Assembly: GCA_964498015.1 (NCBI GenBank)
Contig: CAZCFT010000126.1
Location: forward strand, 1 to 6,171
DNA: 6,171 nt
Reading direction: 5' to 3'
From: CAWEZN01 sp964498015
GTDB taxonomy: Bacteria; Zixibacteria; MSB-5A5; GN15; PGXB01
Below are positions 5,616 through 6,171 of this stretch, one piece after another. The translations under genes were made by a program, and so were the position numbers. Position 1 is the first letter of the stretch, and each line of letters begins with the position of its first letter. Under the pieces are notes generated by a model that saw only the letters and a list, made by a program, of their open reading frames with translations, was not told the DNA's origin and searched no databases.

Positions 5616-6171
5616 CTACTTGGAGTTTTTCAACAGCTTTTTGATGAAGGCGAGCTTGGTCTGTTCTTCGGGGGTTGAGGGGACGGCGCCAGAAGCGATT
5701 GGTTCATAGGCTTCGAGAAATATCATGAGCAAACGCCGGTTAGCAATTTCGGCCAGGCGTCGGGCTTGATCGGGTTTGGATTCAAAAGGAAATTCGAGCT
5801 GGCTCAAGGTTGGTTGCCAGTCGAGGGCGGTTTGGCTGGTGTCAGAGAGAATTATGTCAAATGAAGAGTCAGTCGCCCGGCCAAGATAATCGATAAAGGC
5901 GGATGGCTTCATCCCGGGAGAAAAAGCGGCATAGGACAAGCGAGCTCCGGTTTTCCAGCCGATTTGCATTGATTCCCCATCGATGGTTATCACTGAGCCG
6001 TCGGGTCCGGATTCGCCCCAGGCAAAGTCGAAGGTACCTCCGGGATTGGTAAAAGATTCCGCATAAAAAATTGCGCCCGGCAAAGGTTGTCCTTTTTGAT
6101 CGAGCAATTTTACTATCAATGGCCGGGTTTGTGGACGGCAGGCGCTAATTGCAAATAGTACAAGTACCCCG
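5616..6171 (-). CDS. Lipoprotein with carboxypeptidase-regulatory-like domain (5' end missing)
   Basis: The frame is open from the right window edge to the TAG at 5618-5616, giving 184 visible residues. The first ten are hydrophobic and end in AISA before a cysteine (codon 6140-6138). This is a signal-peptidase-II lipobox, so the protein is probably a lipid-anchored envelope protein. The TTG at 6119 lies downstream of that cysteine and is an internal Leu, not the start; the true start lies just beyond the edge. After RPQTRP comes a beta-sandwich-like region, KLLDQKGQPLPGAIFYAES with a later GPDGSV. This resembles the transthyretin-like carboxypeptidase regulatory fold (G-x-PLPGA followed by DG). 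The C-terminal third is mostly helical, with a Pro/Thr-containing turn before LAFIKKLLKNSK. It lies 136 bases upstream of the transporter on the same strand. No enzymatic motif is visible and its specific role is unknown. Confidence 0.8.
   Translation of the reverse strand, partial: GVLVLFAISACRPQTRPLIVKLLDQKGQPLPGAIFYAESFTNPGGTFDFAWGESGPDGSVITIDGESMQIGWKTGARLSYAAFSPGMKPSAFIDYLGRATDSSFDIILSDTSQTALDWQPTLSQLEFPFESKPDQARRLAEIANRRLLMIFLEAYEPIASGAVPSTPEEQTKLAFIKKLLKNSK

Overview
The window looks like part of a metagenome-assembled scaffold from an uncultivated Gram-negative bacterium. The best lineage clue is the C-terminal dockerin-like module of the first large gene, with two EF-hand loops each followed by an LD(I/V)T(F/Y)(I/L)IN(Y/F)LYK helix. 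From memory, this style is typical of Candidatus Zixibacteria and related FCB-group bacteria. That placement is an inference. The 100-N run at 3204-3303 shows that the sequence is a scaffold joined from contigs.

Layout, left to right. Positions 1-81 are probably the last 26 codons of a plus-strand gene cut by the window edge, followed by a weak terminator-like hairpin. Positions 253-2868 (+) encode a secreted 871-residue protein with three modules: a sialidase-like (BNR/Asp-box) propeller, a right-handed parallel beta-helix and a dockerin-like domain. A perfect 14-bp stem-loop lies just after its stop. Positions 3100-3968 (+) encode a small secreted, beta-rich protein that is split in this record by the N gap. 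The two gap edges carry the same 55 bases, so the gap is almost certainly an unmerged contig overlap. Collapsing it restores one uninterrupted 237-residue reading frame.

Positions 3969-4156 lie between convergent genes and hold several consecutive inverted repeats. A short part of this region recurs upstream of the transporter gene. Positions 4157-5479 (-) encode a POT/PTR2-family proton-coupled peptide transporter of 440 residues, with a promoter candidate at 5548-5576. Positions 5616-6171 (-) encode a lipoprotein with a carboxypeptidase-regulatory-like beta domain. Its lipobox is visible but its start lies beyond the right edge.

The common theme is the cell envelope and extracellular space: a secreted dockerin-bearing protein with possible glycan-binding or glycan-degrading folds, a possible outer-membrane or secreted beta protein, a lipoprotein, and an inner-membrane peptide importer. 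Nothing shows that they form one pathway. The plus-strand genes are separated by a terminator-like hairpin, and the minus-strand pair has its own internal promoter candidate. I found no mobile element with a transposase, no CRISPR array, no RNA gene and no convincing new multi-gene system. The most useful observations are the false gap that breaks a gene, and the repeat-rich intergenic DNA.
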